Part shown: positions 60,701-64,000 of the stretch, one piece after another | Numbering within the stretch: position 1 is the stretch's first letter | Layout of the letters: the number at the start of each line of letters is the position of its first letter | Assembly: GCA_026182355.1 (NCBI GenBank) | Contig: JAPFBL010001928.1 | Location: forward strand, 2,529,001 to 2,593,000 | Direction: 5' to 3' | From: Hermatobates lingyangjiaoensis | Lineage: Eukaryota; Arthropoda; Insecta; Hemiptera; Hermatobatidae | Length of the DNA: 64,000 bases | The notes under the pieces: model-generated | Told to the model about the DNA's origin: nothing | What the model saw: the letters and a program-made list of their open reading frames with translations, nothing else | Databases searched by the model: none | Translations under genes and position numbers: made by a program

Positions 60701-63700
60701 CCTGAAACTTGGTAAAGATTTTATGAATTATGTTATAATTCGACAAAATCAACAGTTATGTTGATTCGACAAAATGGAATTGAGATAAATTGTTTTGAAA
60801 AGGAATACACCACATACTATTGGGTTGATCGAAAGAATTTAGCTAAAATTGTACATGAAATAGCAGAAAATTCATTTCTATAAATCCGTACGTAGAATTA
60901 CTGCATTATTTTCATTAATGAATGGCTTTTTGTCCTTTATAGGGCGTACTTTTCAAAGGGTTGTAAAGGGGCACATGTGACCGAAGGTTCCGCGTTTGAC
61001 ACTTGTCTGGTTAGAAATTACTAATCCCCCTTAAGTTATGTAATCATAGAGAACTGAAAAAAAAAAACAATAGTACATGATGTTAGGTACCGGTATCTAC
61101 GACTTTTGAGAAGGAAAATGTCGGTGTTTGAATTGAATTATGTTATTTAATTATATGCTTTATTACCTAGATATATTTCCTTTCCGTTCATATAAAACCT
61201 TGTAAAAGTCAATGCATTTTCAACAACCATTTTATTGCATAGCTCACAGTTTCTGGGAATTAATTTGATTCCGATGTTCCTTAACAGGAATGCCAAATAT
61301 GAAAAATATTAATAGAAAATATTGTAAATCTTCTCAAAATTGATAAGCCTTTCATTTTGTTATTTTCTTTATGAATTAATTAACCTATCATCTCCTAGAA
61401 CTTCAATTATCCTTTCATGTTTTTATCTTAAAAAAAAAGTTTAAATGATTTAAATATTTGTCGAATTATAAGGATTCCTTATTGTTGTATGATAAATTTT
61501 AAACTTGGAGCAACAGTGAAATATTTCAATAGATATTCTGTCCCCAATGTTGTCAAATCAGTCTGTCGAATGACTAGGTGCTTGGGACAGTTAGTTCTCG
61601 GGTGAAGTAGTGACTGGAATGTAAACCAAATGATGACTCTTTTATTATAGGAGGCTATTGGCGTCACAGTGTGATAGTATTTATCTGCTTACTAACTCAT
61701 CTAGACTTCTCATAGTACCTTAATAGAAGATAAGAATTGATTTCTGATATTGCTTCGCTGTTGACAACGATTTCAGAGAAACTGTATATTTACTTGGAAA
61801 TAAATGTATTAAGTTTCGATTAGCGACAATGACAAATCAGAAACTAATTATTATCTTCCCTCATCAAGTTTTAAACCCATTGTTTGACTGATCCGCACGA
61901 GGCCTTTATCTTCATTTAAACAACCAGTTTGATAACTTGAGTCCTCCCATTTAGTCACTGTGTAACTTTTAAAAACATACACTATTGATGCTAGTATCTG
62001 TCAAATGTTACTTAGGTCACGACCTATTGAAGTTACCTTGTTTAACCAAAGAGGAACTATTTTACCTCTCAATTAAATTTAAAAAAAAAATACAAAAAAT
62101 GAAACTAGCATACGTTATTTTTCTTATTTTTTATCGAAATAAATCTTATGAAATGTAATTTATAGAAGCTTTTTAATGTAGGCGTCCTTGCTGTCAATAC
62201 TGACAACTTTACTATTCTAATGTACTGGGAAACGTAGAGTAGATCTCATTATGAGAAGATAAATCAGTCAAGTGTTAAAGTTAGTGTAGAAAACTGACAC
62301 ACATACCTTTGATGGTGACTAGTTAAAACTAGGCCTAGTCAGCCCTGGCACTCCAGTGTCCTTTCAAACATTGCCAAACTCTTTCTTTTATTTCCTTCTT
62401 TCACAAATGCAGTAACTTTAATTTCAACTATATATCTATATGTAAATTTTAAAAATTTCCTATTATGTGGATGTCCAGTTTCATATACATCCATCCAAAG
62501 GCATTAATTCTAATTTTGTTCTCTTCTTTAAAAGTGCTGTTTTTCCACTTTATATCGACTGTTATTTTTGTTGCGCAATGTTCTTTAATGTAAACAATAT
62601 TCAAGTGATAGATGATTACGTAAAGTTAACTTTAAAATATTTATAATGTACTAATAAAGCAAGGAAATCAACTCAGTGTTTAGAGGACCCTAATTTCATG
62701 GGTTAGGAATGTTTGGCACTAATTTGTTTTTAAATGAATGTGATATATTTAAAAAATACATATATTTTTGTTATTTCATTTCCTTTTTCTTGTTTTTTAA
62801 GTCTAGTCTTTTTTCAAGAGAAATACTAACCGTCAATATTGCGTTCATATGTGCTTTGATTGAGATATATTTTTGCTATCTTTAAGAAAATAAACTTGTA
62901 TATTTTGTTGCCGGTCACTTTTTTTAATTGGCTATATTATTCAATTACATTTATAATATGGCTTCGAACACTACTTAGACTCTATATTAGTTGGATTACA
63001 GTATTTTTTTATTTTTGTATTTATACTAGTAAGTGACGGGAAGTTATTTCTTCTGGTTTGCCAAGTCACTATTTTAGGCTTTGTCATATATTAGATAAGT
63101 AGTGCATATAACCACTGTATGTATAGAGAGAATGTTAACTATATGTGCATATACTTGTATAATATTAGATATCGTGTAGATGTATATTTGATTTACTGTA
63201 CATATATATCAATGTTATTCTTTTCTATTTAAACTTGTTTTTGCTTTTACCTTAGTGGAAGCGATTTTACCACTGTTCATACCATTTCTTGTTTCAAGGG
63301 ATACCAAAGATAAAATCCAGTGAGAAAATACTAGTGTAATGTCATATGTTTAATTTGGTACCATTATTGTCAATTTCAAAAAAAAAAATTAAAACAAAGA
63401 ATACATTTATATTGAAATAGTCTGAATAAATGTGTATCACGTTTCGTTCTTATCTTTTTTATTGCATTTTATTTTATTTTTAAATACTAGAGATTGTTCC
63501 TTGTGTTGATCTGTTATTTATAAAACTTTCAATATTTGTCCAGGATTACATTTTAACTTCAATCAATAATTTTAAAAAAATGGTCATGTCATATATGTCA
63601 GACATATATTATAAGATTCATGTTTTCGTTTAAAGGTTTAATACAAGAGTAAATGATAAAACTACAAATGCAAATATAGTACAAAATTTTATTTATAAAG

Positions 63701-64000
63701 ATATGTATCATTGAAGGTACTAACATTTTCGAAATGTAAACATACAAATATAAAATCCAAGAGGTATATATCTTTATTAATGCCGACAATTGTCTAAATA
63801 TAGTCCAGTACATTTTTGTTAGTGTTTTCCTGATTTTTTTTCTGTTCTCAAATATATATGATGAAATGTCACAATTAAGAAATCACAACAAATTTAATAG
63901 ATTAATGAAAAAATTCTCAGGCATTTCAACCTAATTCTTCTCTGGAACATTTTCAATTTTCTGTTAATTATATGGTAATTTCTTATATATATATATTTTA
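57785..64000 (+). other. ASAP 3' UTR and/or 3' flank
   Basis: About 6.2 kb of AT-rich sequence with no recognisable exon, and fewer obvious transposons or (TA)n tracts than upstream. That relative cleanness fits a long 3' UTR, but this is inference. A small hairpin is at 58990-59030. Confidence 0.4.
63425..63430 (+). terminator. ASAP: Candidate distal poly(A) signal for ASAP
   Basis: AATAAA followed by T-rich and GT-rich sequence (63441-63520). Earlier AATAAA hexamers exist at 58102-58107 and 58128-58133, so the true 3' end is uncertain. Confidence 0.2.

Overview
The window is AT-rich eukaryotic (metazoan) DNA: genes are split by GT-AG introns, coding exons are clearly more GC-rich than their surroundings, and the rest is packed with transposon debris, (TA)n tracts, palindromic foldback repeats and minisatellites. 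Protein style (ASAP-type ArfGAP, Vma12/TMEM199, BLOC1S5) and the transposon families (mariner, Tc1-like, hAT, pogo-like, Helitron, LINE and Penelope-type debris, tRNA-SINE) point to an invertebrate, most likely an arthropod (a chelicerate is plausible); the species cannot be fixed from the sequence.

Layout. 1-14.7 kb: no intact gene recognised, only repeats (pogo-like end, foldbacks, a 42-bp minisatellite inside a foldback, SINE, MITEs, a 710-bp hAT-like element with 8-bp target duplication) and one broken coding-like patch near 7.6-7.9 kb. 14.7-22.7 kb, minus strand: two genes in tandem, BLOC1S5 (muted; 4 exons, 150 aa) and TMEM199/VMA12 (3 exons, 215 aa). The BLOC1S5 stop and the TMEM199 ATG lie in one continuous stretch only 14 nt apart, which suggests a shared, dicistronic pre-mRNA. 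22.67-22.96 kb: a 291-bp interval between the BLOC1S5 ATG (minus) and the ASAP ATG (plus), a likely bidirectional promoter. 22.96-57.78 kb, plus strand: one gene, ASAP (ArfGAP with SH3, ankyrin repeat and PH domains). I reconstruct 21 coding exons whose phases all join into one 1,037-aa frame: BAR, PH, ArfGAP, ankyrin, Pro/Ser-rich linker, SH3. 57.8-64 kb: AT-rich 3' flank with no gene seen; it may be a long 3' UTR.

The introns carry a Helitron (32.3-33.15 kb), two LINE remnants, SINE copies, and a young mariner derivative (41.94-42.89 kb) that is an almost perfect 367-bp palindrome between the two ArfGAP exons.

Function. The three genes share an endomembrane theme: BLOC1S5 is a BLOC-1 subunit in lysosome-related organelle biogenesis, TMEM199 is a V-ATPase assembly factor, and ASAP is an Arf GTPase-activating protein that bends membranes and links to actin and adhesion. 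Outside the genes, the most striking signal is a recurrent hairpin motif (CTGANGA, one unpaired base, covarying stem, GAAA) in many dispersed repeats; it resembles the hammerhead ribozyme core.
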